Source of the DNA: ZC4RG30 sp964396335
GTDB lineage: Bacteria; Pseudomonadota; Gammaproteobacteria; Steroidobacterales; Steroidobacteraceae
DNA length: 5,898 bases
Direction of reading: 5' to 3'
Assembly: GCA_964396335.1 (NCBI GenBank)
Contig: CAYNEX010000154.1
Location: forward strand, 1-5,898
How positions within the stretch are numbered: the stretch's first letter is position 1; each line of letters begins with the position of its first letter. The position numbers and the translations under genes were made by a program. The notes under the pieces are model-generated. The model was not told where the DNA came from. It ran no database searches and saw nothing but the letters and a program-made list of their open reading frames with translations. Shown one piece after another: positions 5,828 to 5,898 of the stretch.

Positions 5828-5898
5828 ATGGATATCCCCGAGTCGCTCACATTGCGCCCCATCGGCGTGCTGCGCACCGCCTTTGCCAACAAGGTCGA
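5828..5898 (+). CDS. trmO: TrmO-family tRNA t6A37 N6-methyltransferase (5' end only)
   Basis: The first 23 codons of a gene cut by the window's right edge, beginning MDIPESLTLRPIGVLRTAFA. The LRPIGVLRTAFANKV stretch matches the conserved N-terminus of TrmO (YaeB/TsaA) proteins, which start with a short strand of the form 'pIGvirSpf..K'. TrmO uses S-adenosylmethionine to methylate N6-threonylcarbamoyladenosine at position 37 of some threonine tRNAs. The gene lies 36 bp after lysR in the same direction, so read-through is possible, but no functional link is apparent. With so little sequence the call depends on one motif. Confidence 0.7.
   Translation, partial: MDIPESLTLRPIGVLRTAFANKV

Overview
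The window looks like chromosomal DNA of a high-GC gammaproteobacterium. The order ftsE-ftsX-rpoH is the standard gammaproteobacterial cell-division/heat-shock arrangement. The coding sequences are strongly GC-biased at third positions, and I see no insertion sequences, phage genes, CRISPR array or tRNA. I cannot name the genus.

Layout. Positions 1-214 hold the C-terminal end of ftsE, overlapping ftsX (211-1128) by four bases. A 146-bp gap follows with an AT-rich patch, a perfect CIRCE operator and a very good ribosome binding site. Then comes rpoH (1275-2147), the heat-shock sigma factor, with its own hairpin terminator. Positions 2178-2578 contain no convincing protein gene. They hold a run of stable hairpins and end in a textbook Rho-independent terminator reading rightward, so this is probably a stand-alone structured non-coding RNA gene that I do not recognise. 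On the minus strand, 4766-2577 encodes a UhpB/NarX-class membrane histidine kinase (MASE1-PAS-HisKA_3-HATPase_c). Its stop codon lies inside the T-tract of the RNA's terminator, and no response regulator is visible. Divergent from it, across a 122-bp gap with a small inverted repeat, is a LysR-type regulator (4889-5791). The window ends in the first 23 codons of a TrmO-family tRNA methyltransferase.

How they work together. FtsE and FtsX form the division-site ABC-type complex that controls peptidoglycan hydrolases. RpoH directs transcription of chaperone and protease genes. The rpoH control region is the most interesting part. A CIRCE element, the binding site of the repressor HrcA, would place sigma-32 synthesis under the other heat-shock circuit. 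An 8-bp complement would also fold the leader so that part of the Shine-Dalgarno sequence and the bases up to the start codon are paired, with the CIRCE palindrome as the inner hairpin. The same DNA could therefore act as an operator and, in RNA, as part of a temperature-responsive leader. The kinase and the LysR regulator look like an independent sensory locus whose targets are outside the window or unknown.
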